From DATAWK01 sp036267255 (GTDB taxonomy: Bacteria > Acidobacteriota > Terriglobia > Terriglobales > Acidobacteriaceae): a stretch of DNA of 64,000 nt. The stretch is from positions 62,001 to 126,000 of the forward strand of contig DATAWK010000029.1 of assembly GCA_036267255.1 (NCBI GenBank), written 5' to 3'. Each line of letters starts with the position of its first letter. Positions within the stretch are counted from its first letter, which is position 1. The notes under the pieces were generated by a model. The model saw nothing but the letters and a program-made list of their open reading frames with translations, did no database searches and had not been told where the DNA came from. Shown here piece by piece: positions 17,065 through 25,876 of the stretch. Made by a program: the position numbers and the translations under genes.

Positions 17065-18561
17065 TTATGTATTGCGTGCTCGCTCGATGGCGCGTACGAC
17101 AGCCTGTGCTTTGCTGAGACATTCTTCGTGCTCTTTCTCCGGAACGGAGTCGGCGACGATGCCTGCCCCGGCCTGAATGTGCCCATGTTTGCCGCGCTGC
17201 AGCAGGCTGCGAATGGCGATGCAGGAGTCGAAGTTGCCGGAGAAGTCGGCATAAAAGACGCTGCCGCCGTAAACGCCGCGGCGCACGGGTTCCAGCTCTT
17301 CGATGATCTCCATGGCGCGAATCTTCGGAGCGCCGGAGAGCGTTCCGGCAGGGAAGCAGGCGCGGAAGGCATCCACGGCGGAGAGTCCGTCACGGAGTTT
17401 GCCTTCAATGGCGCTGACCAAGTGCATGACGTGCGAGTAGCGCTCGACGAACATCAGCTCGCGCAGTTGCACGGTGCCATATTCGCTGACGCGGCCCACG
17501 TCGTTGCGGCCCAGATCGACCAGCATAACGTGCTCGGCAACTTCTTTTTCATCGGCGCGCAACTCGGCCTCGATGCGGCGGTCTTCTTCTTCATCGGCGG
17601 CGCGGGGCCGGGTACCGGCGATGGGGCGATACTCCACTTTGCGACCATGCACGCGCACCAGCAACTCCGGCGAAGAACCAGCGATGTGCGTATCCCCGGG
17701 TTTTTTCAGGCCGAAGCGCAGAAAGTACATATAAGGCGATGGGTTGACGATGCGCAGTGCGCGATAGATGGAGAAAGGATCGATTCCGGCATCGACGTCA
17801 AAGCGCTGCGAAAGGACGGCCTGAAAGACATCGCCGGCAGTGATGTATTGCTGTATGCGACGGACGGCGGCGAGATAATCCTTCTTTTGCGTGCGAGGTT
17901 TGATCTGCAGCTTGCCGCGCACCGGCTTGTGGGTGATTTTGGGCAGCGGCTTGGCCAGACGGCGCTCAATTTCCTGAATGCGGCGTAGTGCGTCGGCATA
18001 GGCGGCGCGTGGCTTGTGGCGTTGCAGATCGGCGGTGGCCACCAGCAGGATTTCTTTCTTCACGTGGTCGAAGGCCAACACGGTGTCAAAGAACATGAGG
18101 CAGGCATCCGGCATGCCGAGTTCGTCTTTGGCGTGTTCCGGCAGACGCTCAATAAGGCGTACGGCATCGTAGGAGAAGAAACCGACGGCTCCGGCGGAAA
18201 ATGGCGGCAATCCCGGCAGGCGTGCCGGTGCATGGCCAGCCAGAGAGTCGCGGAGCAACTCAAAGATATTGCCCTCGCTGTACTCGATTTTGTGGCCGAC
18301 ATGGGTCGTGATGCTTTCGCCGTAGGCGATGATTTTTTTGTATGGACGGATGCCGATAAAGGTATATCTGCCAACATTTTCGCCGCCTTCGACGGATTCC
18401 AGCATGAAGGCTTCGGGTTCGGTGGCGGCCACGCGTAAAAAGGCGGAAACCGGAGTTTCCAGGTCGGCCATCAGCGGCTTGACGACCGGAATCAGATCGT
18501 GACTCTTGGCCAGCCGGAGAAACTCGTGCAGACTTGGTTTAACTGGAGAATTTACAGGCAT
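17065..18561 (-). CDS. trpE: Anthranilate synthase component I
   Basis: 498 residues from the ATG at 18561 (an alternative ATG is three codons upstream). The N-terminal domain has MLESVEGGENVGRYTFIG, including the serine-containing LES segment used for tryptophan feedback. The C-terminal chorismate-binding domain has DVFQAVLSQRF, IAGTRPR, LVDLGRNDVG and FPAGTLSGAPKIRAMEII, all typical of TrpE. It converts chorismate to anthranilate with TrpG. No trp leader peptide was recognised upstream, and no other trp genes are in the window. Confidence 0.96.
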   Translation of the reverse strand: MPVNSPVKPSLHEFLRLAKSHDLIPVVKPLMADLETPVSAFLRVAATEPEAFMLESVEGGENVGRYTFIGIRPYKKIIAYGESITTHVGHKIEYSEGNIFELLRDSLAGHAPARLPGLPPFSAGAVGFFSYDAVRLIERLPEHAKDELGMPDACLMFFDTVLAFDHVKKEILLVATADLQRHKPRAAYADALRRIQEIERRLAKPLPKITHKPVRGKLQIKPRTQKKDYLAAVRRIQQYITAGDVFQAVLSQRFDVDAGIDPFSIYRALRIVNPSPYMYFLRFGLKKPGDTHIAGSSPELLVRVHGRKVEYRPIAGTRPRAADEEEDRRIEAELRADEKEVAEHVMLVDLGRNDVGRVSEYGTVQLRELMFVERYSHVMHLVSAIEGKLRDGLSAVDAFRACFPAGTLSGAPKIRAMEIIEELEPVRRGVYGGSVFYADFSGNFDSCIAIRSLLQRGKHGHIQAGAGIVADSVPEKEHEECLSKAQAVVRAIERARNT

Positions 18562-18687
18562 ACGTCGCACATCCTACACGGTGAAGCCGGGAAACGGTAG
18601 CCCCCTTTTAAGGGATGAGGGGCTGTTTCTGGTTCTCTCTGCATGCTGGATGGAGCAAAGCATCATTCCAATTTCAGGGGGGAGACG

Positions 18688-19395
18688 GTGAAGCGGAATT
18701 CTCAACCGGACATGTATGCGGTGCGCGATGCCTCGGTGGCGCAACGGATTACATTGGCCGTTCTCATTGGCTTGTGGCTGCTGGTGGCATGGTGGCTGCT
18801 GTTCGGTCCAGGACTGGAAATCGTGAGCGGCTGGTTGGGATGGAACTGGAGGCCGGGTGATCCGGTCCGGCGGGCGTGCCTGGCTGGGGCGCTTTCCATT
18901 TACTACCTGCGATTGCTGTTTACGTGGTTCGCCTTTCTAAAGCGAGGTATGCGTTGGAGCGAGGTCTTCACGGTGGCTCCGTGGGTGCTGTGCATTTATC
19001 TGCTGCTGGCAATTGCCGGCGGAACGAATGCGGGGATTCCAGGTTTTGCGGGCGGCGTGGGCGTGGTGTTGTTTGTGATGGGTTCGTGGGTGAACTCCTA
19101 CGCGGAGTATGCGCGGAATGTTTGGAAGCAAAAGCCGGAGCATCGCGGGCAGCTCTACACAGAGGGACTGTTCCGGTACACGCGGCATCCCAATTATTTT
19201 GGCGATCTGGTTTCGTTTTCCGGGCTGTGTTTGATTTCCGGGCGCTGGTTTACAGCGATTGTGCCGCTCTTTATGTTGGCCGGTTTCGTGTTCGTAAATG
19301 TGCCGATGCTGGATGCGCACCTGCAGGAACACTATGGAGCAGCCTTCGAGGCGTATGCAGGAAAGACGCGGAAGCTGATTCCGTTTATTTATTGA
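18688..19395 (+). CDS. DUF1295/ICMT-like integral membrane methyltransferase or reductase
   Basis: 235 residues from the GTG at 18688, preceded by AGGGGGGAG. About six membrane helices are visible. The C-terminal third has GLFRYTRHPNYFGDLVSFSG and AYAGKTRKLIPFIY, the signature shared by DUF1295, steroid 5-alpha-reductase-like and isoprenylcysteine methyltransferase proteins (RHPxY plus a polar tail). The substrate is unknown. It stands alone between trpE (divergent) and gdh. Confidence 0.82.
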   Translation: MKRNSQPDMYAVRDASVAQRITLAVLIGLWLLVAWWLLFGPGLEIVSGWLGWNWRPGDPVRRACLAGALSIYYLRLLFTWFAFLKRGMRWSEVFTVAPWVLCIYLLLAIAGGTNAGIPGFAGGVGVVLFVMGSWVNSYAEYARNVWKQKPEHRGQLYTEGLFRYTRHPNYFGDLVSFSGLCLISGRWFTAIVPLFMLAGFVFVNVPMLDAHLQEHYGAAFEAYAGKTRKLIPFIY

Positions 19396-19444
19396 GAGAT
19401 GGTTAATTAATTTTTGATAGGCCACTACTCGAACAGTTACGGAC

Positions 19445-19474
19445 TTGCCGCTTCTTCTGTGGCGGGCCTATACT
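19445..19474 (+). promoter_or_regulatory. Candidate sigma-70 promoter for glutamate dehydrogenase
   Basis: TTGCCG (19445-19450) and TATACT (19469-19474) are separated by 18 bp, close to the housekeeping consensus. Transcription from here would give a leader of about 205 nt before the gdh start at 19689. The leader has a weak hairpin near 19495-19525 but no riboswitch class that I recognise. Confidence 0.5.
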
Positions 19475-19688
19475 CCATAGGTTTGGGTGGATTCCGGGAA
19501 GAGCCTGCAGGGTCTCTCCGGTTCCTGGCATGGTACGCAGCCAAACTATATTTTTGCCTAGCTGAAGCGGCTGGGCGGTCGATAACGGAACTGGATGGGA
19601 TTAGGCGATCCTGCATCTGTGTAAAGAGGTGCGAGGAAGTCCCAGAGATGCGGATCACGCTTTCCATCCAACGAAACTGGAGAGGTAT

Positions 19689-20954
19689 ATGAGCACAGTA
19701 ACGCTAGAGCAGGAGATCAATCCCTGGGAAGCCCAGGCTGCTCGGTTTGATTTTGCAGCACAGAAGCTGAACCTGGATGAAGGGCTGTGGAAGGTGCTGC
19801 GCTATCCCACGCGCGAAATCACCGTATATTTTCCCGTGGCCATGGACAATGGCAAGATCGAAGTCTTTACCGGCTACCGGGTACAGCATTCGATCGCGCG
19901 CGGGCCGGCCAAGGGGGGCATCCGCTACGCGCCAACGGTGACGCTGGATGAAGTACGCGCGCTGGCCAGCTGGATGACGTGGAAATGCGCTGTGGTGAAC
20001 ATTCCTTTTGGCGGAGCCAAGGGTGGCGTGATCTGCGACGTGAAGAAGCTTTCGATGGGTGAGATTGAACGCATCACGCGGCGCTATACATCCGAGCTGA
20101 TTGAATTTTTCGGGCCGGAAAAAGACGTTCCCGCGCCGGACATGAATACCAATGAACAGGTGATGGCATGGATCATGGACACGTATTCCATGCACATGCG
20201 CCAGACGGTGACCAGTGTGGTGACTGGCAAACCAATCAGCCTGGGTGGGTCGCGCGGGCGGGTAGAGGCGACCGGACGCGGCGTGAGCGTGGTGTGCACC
20301 GAAGCGCTGCGGCACAACAACATTGCCGTGGATGGCTGCCGGGTGATCATTCAGGGATTTGGCAATGTCGGATCCAACGCAGCGCATCTGATGCAGGGTA
20401 TGGGTTACAAAATTATCGGGATCGCGGAATATGACGGTGGCCTGTACAACTCCGATGGCATCAATATCGCGGCGTTGATCGAATACAAGAAGCGCAACAG
20501 CAGCATTGTCGGTTTTCGTGGCGCGGAGGCTGCAGCCCCGGAAGATTTGTTGATAACGGATTGCGAAATTCTGATTCCTGCAGCCACAGAAGCGGTCATT
20601 ACGAGCCAGAATGCCAGCAAGATCAAAGCAAAAATCGTTTGCGAAGGTGCGAACGGGCCAACGACGGCAGTCGCCGATGACATCCTGAACGACAAAGGGA
20701 TCTTCATCATTCCCGACATTCTGGCGAACTCCGGTGGCGTTACGGCTTCGTACTTTGAGTGGGTGCAGGATCGACAGGGATATTTCTGGAAAGAATCCGT
20801 GGTGAATGAGCAGCTGGAAGTGATTATGAAAGAAAGCTTTGAAGATGTGATCAGCTATGCGACGCAACACGGCGTGAACAACCGCATCGCTGCGTACATG
20901 CTGGCGATCGATCGCGTGGCATCCACCATCAAGCAGCGTGGATTTTATGCGTAA
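19689..20954 (+). CDS. gdhA: Glu/Leu/Phe/Val dehydrogenase (glutamate dehydrogenase type)
   Basis: 421 residues from the ATG at 19689, with GGAGAGGT upstream. It deaminates glutamate to 2-oxoglutarate or the reverse. GPAKGGIRY carries the substrate-binding lysine (K75), NIPFGGAKGGV (104-114) carries the catalytic lysine region, and GFGNVGSNAAHLM is the Rossmann fingerprint. The length and the C-terminal YMLAIDRVA fit the hexameric GDH family common in Acidobacteria. Cofactor preference is not decided. A strong terminator follows 27 bp after the stop. Confidence 0.95.
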   Translation: MSTVTLEQEINPWEAQAARFDFAAQKLNLDEGLWKVLRYPTREITVYFPVAMDNGKIEVFTGYRVQHSIARGPAKGGIRYAPTVTLDEVRALASWMTWKCAVVNIPFGGAKGGVICDVKKLSMGEIERITRRYTSELIEFFGPEKDVPAPDMNTNEQVMAWIMDTYSMHMRQTVTSVVTGKPISLGGSRGRVEATGRGVSVVCTEALRHNNIAVDGCRVIIQGFGNVGSNAAHLMQGMGYKIIGIAEYDGGLYNSDGINIAALIEYKKRNSSIVGFRGAEAAAPEDLLITDCEILIPAATEAVITSQNASKIKAKIVCEGANGPTTAVADDILNDKGIFIIPDILANSGGVTASYFEWVQDRQGYFWKESVVNEQLEVIMKESFEDVISYATQHGVNNRIAAYMLAIDRVASTIKQRGFYA

Positions 20955-20981
20955 ATAAAGGACTTGCTCGGATCTATCTGT

Positions 20982-21010
20982 GGCCGCCCGCTAATAGCGG
21001 GCGGCCTTTT
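20982..21010 (+). terminator. Rho-independent terminator after gdhA
   Basis: An 11-bp perfect GC-rich stem (GGCCGCCCGCT at 20982-20992 and AGCGGGCGGCC at 20996-21006) with an AAT loop runs into TTTT. Confidence 0.92.
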
Positions 21011-21020
21011 GATTGCAACT

Positions 21021-21293
21021 TCAAGCGACGGCTTTCCAGTCTGTGTACGGCTTGTCAACAGATAGAGCAGTTGCCGTAACCAGGATTTCCGCAGGCTGCT
21101 CTTTTGGCTGCCGACTGATTTCCCACGGACGTAGAAGCCTCATAGCTGTCAATGAGTAAGGCAGCTCGCGACCACAATCGAGACAGATTTTGTATGAATG
21201 CGCCTGTAGCGTAAACGGGCGCGTCAGATGATCGTGTCGGCAACCAAAAAACAGATCAAAGATAAATCCGAGAAATGCTTGTATCCACTGCAT
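21021..21293 (-). CDS. Small conserved protein with paired Cys/His, function unknown
   Basis: 90 residues with a strong GGAGGGTGA ribosome site before the ATG at 21293. An N-terminal hydrophobic stretch (WIQAFLGFIFDLFF) precedes GCRHDHLTRPF and KICLDCGRELPYSL, which gives a C-x-H and C-x2-C arrangement suited to binding a metal such as zinc. I associate this pattern with a small conserved acidobacterial protein but know no function. Its 3' end faces the gdhA terminator. Confidence 0.72.
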   Translation of the reverse strand: MQWIQAFLGFIFDLFFGCRHDHLTRPFTLQAHSYKICLDCGRELPYSLTAMRLLRPWEISRQPKEQPAEILVTATALSVDKPYTDWKAVA

Positions 21294-21463
21294 GGCAATT
21301 CACCCTCCCCCAGGCGTGTTTGCATTCAGCGCTTATGTTCCGGTGATGCTACGCACAACAGAGAACGCATGGCAGCGAAATTCTGGATGCTTTCTCCTGC
21401 ACATATATAGATGCAGAATGGCGGCCGTTGGCTCGTTTCGAGGAATAGGAATTGGCGATTTTT

Positions 21464-22474
21464 CTATGCCAATGCAATCAATACTTTGCCAAAATGGCTT
21501 CCATTCGCCATATATTCGAAGGCGTCTCGGGCTGCGGAAAAGGGAAAAGTTTTGCACATAGTAGGCTGTAGGCGATGCAGGGACAGAGCCTGATTCATGG
21601 ATAGAAACATGGCTCGCGAGCCGACGTAAATTCCCTGCAGACGAATCTGTTTATGCAGCAGCAATGGTATGTAGAGTGGTTGTTCGGTGCCGCTCAGCAC
21701 GCCGATCAATGCGATTGTCCCCGAAGATCGCACTGCTGCGAATGACTGGGACAACGTTTCGGCACCCCCGACCTCTACCACAACATCGGCACCGACACCG
21801 TTGGTTTGTTCCAGCACCCATTTGGCCCAGTCTGGATGGCGGTGATAATTCAGAGCTGCATCCAGACCCATGGAATAGGCGCGCCGCAGCTTGTCATCGC
21901 TGCTGGAAGTGCCGAGGACGCGAGCGCCAAGCAGCTTGGCAAACTGGAGTGCAAAGATGGAGACGCCACCGGTTCCCTGGATCACAACCGTGTCCCCGGC
22001 CTTTACCTGTGTGGCAACGGTGAGCGCATGCCACGCCGTGAGAGCAGCGCAGGGAAGGGTCGCTGCCTGCTGGTATGTCATGTAGTCGGGAATGGGTACT
22101 ACGCCGGATTCATGCAATACCACCAGTTCGGCAAGCATGCCATCGATATCGCCGCCGAGCGCACCTTTGGCTTTGGCAGCGGTCAGCTCACCGTCCTGCC
22201 AATTCTGCAGGATGATGCCAGCCACACGATCTCCCACGCGAACGCGCGTTACACCGTCTCCGATGGCAACGACCTCGCCGGCGCCATCGGAACAGAGGAT
22301 TCTGGGCAGGTGCATTTTTGGGTTGTATTTGCCACGAACAATGGACAGGTCGCGGAAATTTAAGGAAACAGCATGCACGCGAACCAAGACCTGGCTTGGG
22401 CCTGGTTGCGGATCGGGCAGTGATGTGGGTTTCAGATTCTCCAACCCGAATTGGCTGATTTGATAGGCAAGCAT
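21464..22474 (-). CDS. Zinc-independent MDR-family NAD(P)H oxidoreductase
   Basis: 336 residues of the medium-chain dehydrogenase/reductase family. The N-terminal GroES-like half has SLNFRDLSIVRGKY in place of the zinc-binding GxxHxD motif, so the catalytic zinc is probably absent. The nucleotide-binding half has VIQGTGGVSIFALQFAKLLG. This places it with quinone or enoyl reductases and similar enzymes. AGGGGA precedes the ATG. The substrate is unknown. Confidence 0.9.
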   Translation of the reverse strand: MLAYQISQFGLENLKPTSLPDPQPGPSQVLVRVHAVSLNFRDLSIVRGKYNPKMHLPRILCSDGAGEVVAIGDGVTRVRVGDRVAGIILQNWQDGELTAAKAKGALGGDIDGMLAELVVLHESGVVPIPDYMTYQQAATLPCAALTAWHALTVATQVKAGDTVVIQGTGGVSIFALQFAKLLGARVLGTSSSDDKLRRAYSMGLDAALNYHRHPDWAKWVLEQTNGVGADVVVEVGGAETLSQSFAAVRSSGTIALIGVLSGTEQPLYIPLLLHKQIRLQGIYVGSRAMFLSMNQALSLHRLQPTMCKTFPFSAARDAFEYMANGSHFGKVLIALA

Positions 22475-22556
22475 AGGCGTCCCCTAAATGTAACTGCAGG
22501 ATTAAGATGCGCAATCCAGATTATGCGATGCGCTGCGAAGGCAGTACCCTAGAAAT

Positions 22557-22799
22557 ATGGCTCGAGGATGGGAAAGTAAATCGGTAGAAGATCAGGTTGC
22601 AGAGCGCGCGGAAGCATCGGTTGCCGCAGACGCGAAAGCAAGCATGCATGCGGATGAGGCAGCCCGCCTGCGAAAGAAGCAATTGCTGGAGCTACAACGG
22701 GAACGCATTCTGTCGGAGCGAACCAGCAGTCCAGTACGGCGCGCGGCTCTGATGGCAGCCCTGGAAGAGATTGAAGCCAGGCTGGCTGATTTGAAGTAG
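22557..22799 (+). CDS. Small charged coiled-coil protein, function unknown
   Basis: 80 residues, nearly all helical and rich in Ala, Glu and Arg (MARGWESKSVEDQVAERAE at the start). I believe similar MARGWESK-type proteins occur across Acidobacteria. No signal peptide or catalytic motif is seen. The ribosome site is weak. It is divergent from the MDR gene and convergent with the SDR gene. Confidence 0.65.
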   Translation: MARGWESKSVEDQVAERAEASVAADAKASMHADEAARLRKKQLLELQRERILSERTSSPVRRAALMAALEEIEARLADLK

Positions 22800-22847
22800 C
22801 CAGTTTCAAATTGCTGAACCTGCTGCGAGAGTTGTGGCAAACTCCGG

Positions 22848-23624
22848 CTAGCTGGTTTTGCGATTGAAGAGCAGTGAGTTCGCCTGGTCCACGCTGGTGA
22901 GCAGGATTTCGGCGATGTTGACGTGCGCTGGACGCGATGTGGCCCAGAGCACTGCATCGGCGACATCGTCGGGTGTAAGAGGTGTCAGGCCCTGGTATAC
23001 CTTGGCTGCGCGCTCTTCATCGCCGTGGAAGCGCACCATGCTGAATTCCGTCTCCACCATTCCGGGATCGATCGACGTGACGCGTACAGGCGTTCCCAAG
23101 AGATCTTGCCGGAGGCCTTCGCTGATGCGGTTTTCCGCAGCCTTGGTGGCGCAGTAGACCGCACCGCCGGGGTAGGTTACGTGGCCTGCGGTGGAACCGA
23201 TGCTGACCACATGACCGCTGCCACGCTGCACCATGCCCGGCACTACGGCGCGCGTGACGTAGAGAAGACCTTTGACGTTGGTGTCGATCATCTCCTCCCA
23301 GTCTTCAATTTTGCCTGCATACAATTTTTCCAGTCCACGACTGAGTCCGGCATTGTTGATCAGAATGTCGATCGCCTGCCATGAATCGGGTAATGCATCC
23401 ATGCTGGAGGCAACCTGCTGCCGGTTGCGAACATCCAGCGCCAAGGTATGAATATCGGGCGCACCGACGGCCTGCAACTGTGCCTGCATCTTCTGTAAAC
23501 GGTCCACACGTCGCGCGGCCAGCAGCAAGCGGGCACCTTCGGCGGCAAAGCGATGGGCACATGCAGCGCCGATACCAGAACTGGCACCGGTGATAAAGAC
23601 GGTCTTTCCCTTGAGTGAATGCAT
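22848..23624 (-). CDS. Short-chain dehydrogenase/reductase (YdfG-like)
   Basis: 258 residues, classical SDR. The nucleotide motif is TGASSGIGAACAHRF, then NNAG, the catalytic serine in SIGSTAGHV and YCATK with the Tyr-Lys pair. The sequence around MVETEFSMVRFHGDEERA resembles the YdfG type, which acts on 3-hydroxy acids or malonic semialdehyde. AGAGGTG precedes the ATG. The beta-hydroxyacid dehydrogenase gene lies 28 bp upstream on the same strand, which fits a shared hydroxy-acid role, but that is inference. Confidence 0.92.
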   Translation of the reverse strand: MHSLKGKTVFITGASSGIGAACAHRFAAEGARLLLAARRVDRLQKMQAQLQAVGAPDIHTLALDVRNRQQVASSMDALPDSWQAIDILINNAGLSRGLEKLYAGKIEDWEEMIDTNVKGLLYVTRAVVPGMVQRGSGHVVSIGSTAGHVTYPGGAVYCATKAAENRISEGLRQDLLGTPVRVTSIDPGMVETEFSMVRFHGDEERAAKVYQGLTPLTPDDVADAVLWATSRPAHVNIAEILLTSVDQANSLLFNRKTS

Positions 23625-23652
23625 CGATACACCTCTTATGTAACAGTTACAA

Positions 23653-24552
23653 TTACGATTTTGGCTTGGATGCTATTTGCGCCATCCGGTATTGTCCAAC
23701 TGCCCAGTCTACCTGTTCCATGCCGTCGGCAATTGCAGCGTCAAATTGCTGTTGCAGATAGTCGGCCAAGCCCAGCCGCACATGTGCTTCGGCAGCAGCC
23801 TCGCGCAGCAGGCGCGTGTCTTTGGCTCCAACTGCAATCGTTCCGCCGGCATGTTCCGGAGGATGCAGCATGAGCTTGCCGTAGTTGGCGTACATGGGCG
23901 ATTGAAAGAGAGCTTCGTTTATCGTCTCCAGGAAGACACTACGGTCAAGTCCCTGGGCTTCGGCATAGACGAACGATTCACTCAACGACTGCACCATGGC
24001 CGAGATGAGCATGTTACCACCCAGTTTGAAGGCATGCGCCTGCCACGGTTCGTTGCCAACCACAGTCACGCCACGTCCCAGGGCCTTCATTACAGGTTGA
24101 GCGCGATCGAGTGCTACAGCTTTTCCGGATGCGACGACCCATAAACGGCCAGCAGCGGCGATGTTCGGACGTCCGAAGACAGGTGCGGCGACATACCCCT
24201 GGCCGGCTTCGGCATGCGCCGCGGCCAGGCGTTTGGAAAGGGCCACGCTAAGGGTGCCGTGTGCCAAATGCACAGCCGGCTTCGGCATTGCGCGCAGCAG
24301 GCTGTTGGATTCGTTCCCTGGTCTACCAAAGACAACAGCCTCGGTCGCGTCATCATCAGCAAACATGGTGCAGGCGATATCGCAATGGGCCACGGCGTCG
24401 CGAATGGAGGATGCATGGATGCCGCCTTCGGCAACCAGCGGCGCTGCGGCTTGCGGTGTGCGATTCCACACAGTAACAGAATGGCCCGACTGCAGCAATA
24501 ATCGAGCCATCGCGGTACCCATCCTGCCGAGACCGAGAAACGCAATGTTCAT
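23653..24552 (-). CDS. 3-hydroxyisobutyrate dehydrogenase-family (beta-hydroxyacid) dehydrogenase
   Basis: 299 residues from the ATG at 24552, preceded by GGAGGAAAA. The N-terminus IAFLGLGRMGTAMARLLL is the NAD(P) fold of this family. The substrate-binding segment that usually reads DAPVSGG is here VAAPVFGRP, and the catalytic lysine lies in FKLGGNMLI. The FGRP variant is common in the GLYR/imine-reductase-related branch, so the substrate may be an aldehyde or imine, not 3-hydroxyisobutyrate. It starts 4 bp after the YncE-like gene stop. Confidence 0.88.
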   Translation of the reverse strand: MNIAFLGLGRMGTAMARLLLQSGHSVTVWNRTPQAAAPLVAEGGIHASSIRDAVAHCDIACTMFADDDATEAVVFGRPGNESNSLLRAMPKPAVHLAHGTLSVALSKRLAAAHAEAGQGYVAAPVFGRPNIAAAGRLWVVASGKAVALDRAQPVMKALGRGVTVVGNEPWQAHAFKLGGNMLISAMVQSLSESFVYAEAQGLDRSVFLETINEALFQSPMYANYGKLMLHPPEHAGGTIAVGAKDTRLLREAAAEAHVRLGLADYLQQQFDAAIADGMEQVDWAVGQYRMAQIASKPKS

Positions 24553-24556
24553 GTTT

Positions 24557-25600
24557 TTATTTTCCTCCCACCACCAGTACAACAAAACTTCCGGGCAGAA
24601 TGGAAGGCCTCGGACGTGGATTCTGCGGTGTTGCGGCGGGACGCGGGCCAAAGGATGCGGTTACGAGATAGATTTTTCCAGTGGAAGTGCCCAGAGCTTG
24701 CGTTCGCGCGCCGTGCTGTGTGGTCAGGGTCTGGATGGATTGATAGTTGTTGGCAGAATTTTGCTGGATGACCGTTAGCGTACCGCCTTCGCCATTGGAA
24801 CTGAAGACCAGATGGCGGGCTGCATCGTAGCGCGCAGCATCCGGACCTTTGCCGATTGTGGGTGTTGCCACAACGCGCCCATTTCTGGTGTCGACGACGG
24901 CCATGACATTGTTGTCACAGACGGAAAAGAGGCGGTGATTTTTGCGGTCGATGGCCAGGCCACTTGGAGAATCGCACGGCGCGATGGGCCAGGTAGCGGT
25001 GACAACCATCTTTTTGGCGTCAATGCGGACAATCTCATTTTGACTTTCAATGTTGTCGTAGATATTGCCTTTGTTGTCGGACTGCGGAAACTCCGGTTTG
25101 CCGGGCAACGGAATGGTTTGCAGAACCTTATCGGTGGCTGTGTCGATAACGGTTGCCGAGTGGCTGCGGCCATTGAAGGCAAAGACGCGCTGTGTGAACG
25201 GGTCAAAGACGATGCCGTCTGGATTTTCGCCCGCCGGAATGTTGGCCGTTACCTGCAGCGTTGCACGATCGAAGACGCGCACGGTGTTGGCCCTCCCGTC
25301 GCTGACGTAGCCAAATTTCCCGTGATTGTCGAGGGCGACACCATGCACGCCCTGCATGCCGCTGATTTCATGGATGAGCTTGCCTGTGTTGGTGTCCACG
25401 ACCTGCACGCGGTTTCCTCGTGCAATGTACAGCCGGTGGGCTGCAGGATCGACCTTCAGATAGTCCCACCCGCCATCGCCACCAATATGCCAGGTGTCCT
25501 GTACCTGAAATTGCGGTGTTTGGGCATAACCTGTGCTGCAGCACAGAAGAGCCAGGAATCCGCCGATAAAAAATGCATAACCGAGATTCTTAGATTTCAT
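24557..25600 (-). CDS. Secreted YncE-like beta-propeller protein
   Basis: 347 residues from the ATG at 25600, with GGAGCGG upstream. A signal peptide (AFFIGGFLALLCCSTGYAQ) is followed by repeats such as RVQVVDTNTGKLIHEI, TVRVFDRATLQVTANIPAG, SATVIDTATDKVL and VMAVVDTRNGRVVATP. These are the blades of a seven-bladed YncE/NHL-like propeller. Such proteins are periplasmic and mostly of unknown role. The C-terminus is Pro-rich, ending PGSFVVLVVGGK. Confidence 0.85.
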   Translation of the reverse strand: MKSKNLGYAFFIGGFLALLCCSTGYAQTPQFQVQDTWHIGGDGGWDYLKVDPAAHRLYIARGNRVQVVDTNTGKLIHEISGMQGVHGVALDNHGKFGYVSDGRANTVRVFDRATLQVTANIPAGENPDGIVFDPFTQRVFAFNGRSHSATVIDTATDKVLQTIPLPGKPEFPQSDNKGNIYDNIESQNEIVRIDAKKMVVTATWPIAPCDSPSGLAIDRKNHRLFSVCDNNVMAVVDTRNGRVVATPTIGKGPDAARYDAARHLVFSSNGEGGTLTVIQQNSANNYQSIQTLTTQHGARTQALGTSTGKIYLVTASFGPRPAATPQNPRPRPSILPGSFVVLVVGGK

Positions 25601-25769
25601 TGAGCCGCTCCATTTCAAAACACAGGCACTTATATGCCAATAATCTGAAAGAATTCTGAAAGCCATTTGCTATAGAGGGCAGTTGCATTTGGCCAGCATG
25701 GTACGGCTCCGGCCAGCCGCTTCCGGTGGGCTGCAGGTCACTGATACACTGGTGTTACCAGCCGAATGT

Positions 25770-25845
25770 GGGGCTATAGCTCAGCTGGGAGAGCGCCTCG
25801 TTCGCAACGAGGAGGTCAACGGTTCGATCCCGTTTAGCTCCACCA
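25770..25845 (+). tRNA. tRNA-Ala (anticodon CGC)
   Basis: 76 nt folding into a full cloverleaf: acceptor GGGGCTA/TAGCTCC, D arm GCTC/GAGC, anticodon stem CCTCG/CGAGG with loop TTCGCAA, T arm AACGG/CCGTT and an encoded CCA. The anticodon CGC reads GCG, and the acceptor keeps the G3-U70 wobble pair that identifies alanine tRNAs. Confidence 0.97.
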
Positions 25846-25876
25846 GAAAACTAAAGACTTAATGGAGTATCTCCGG

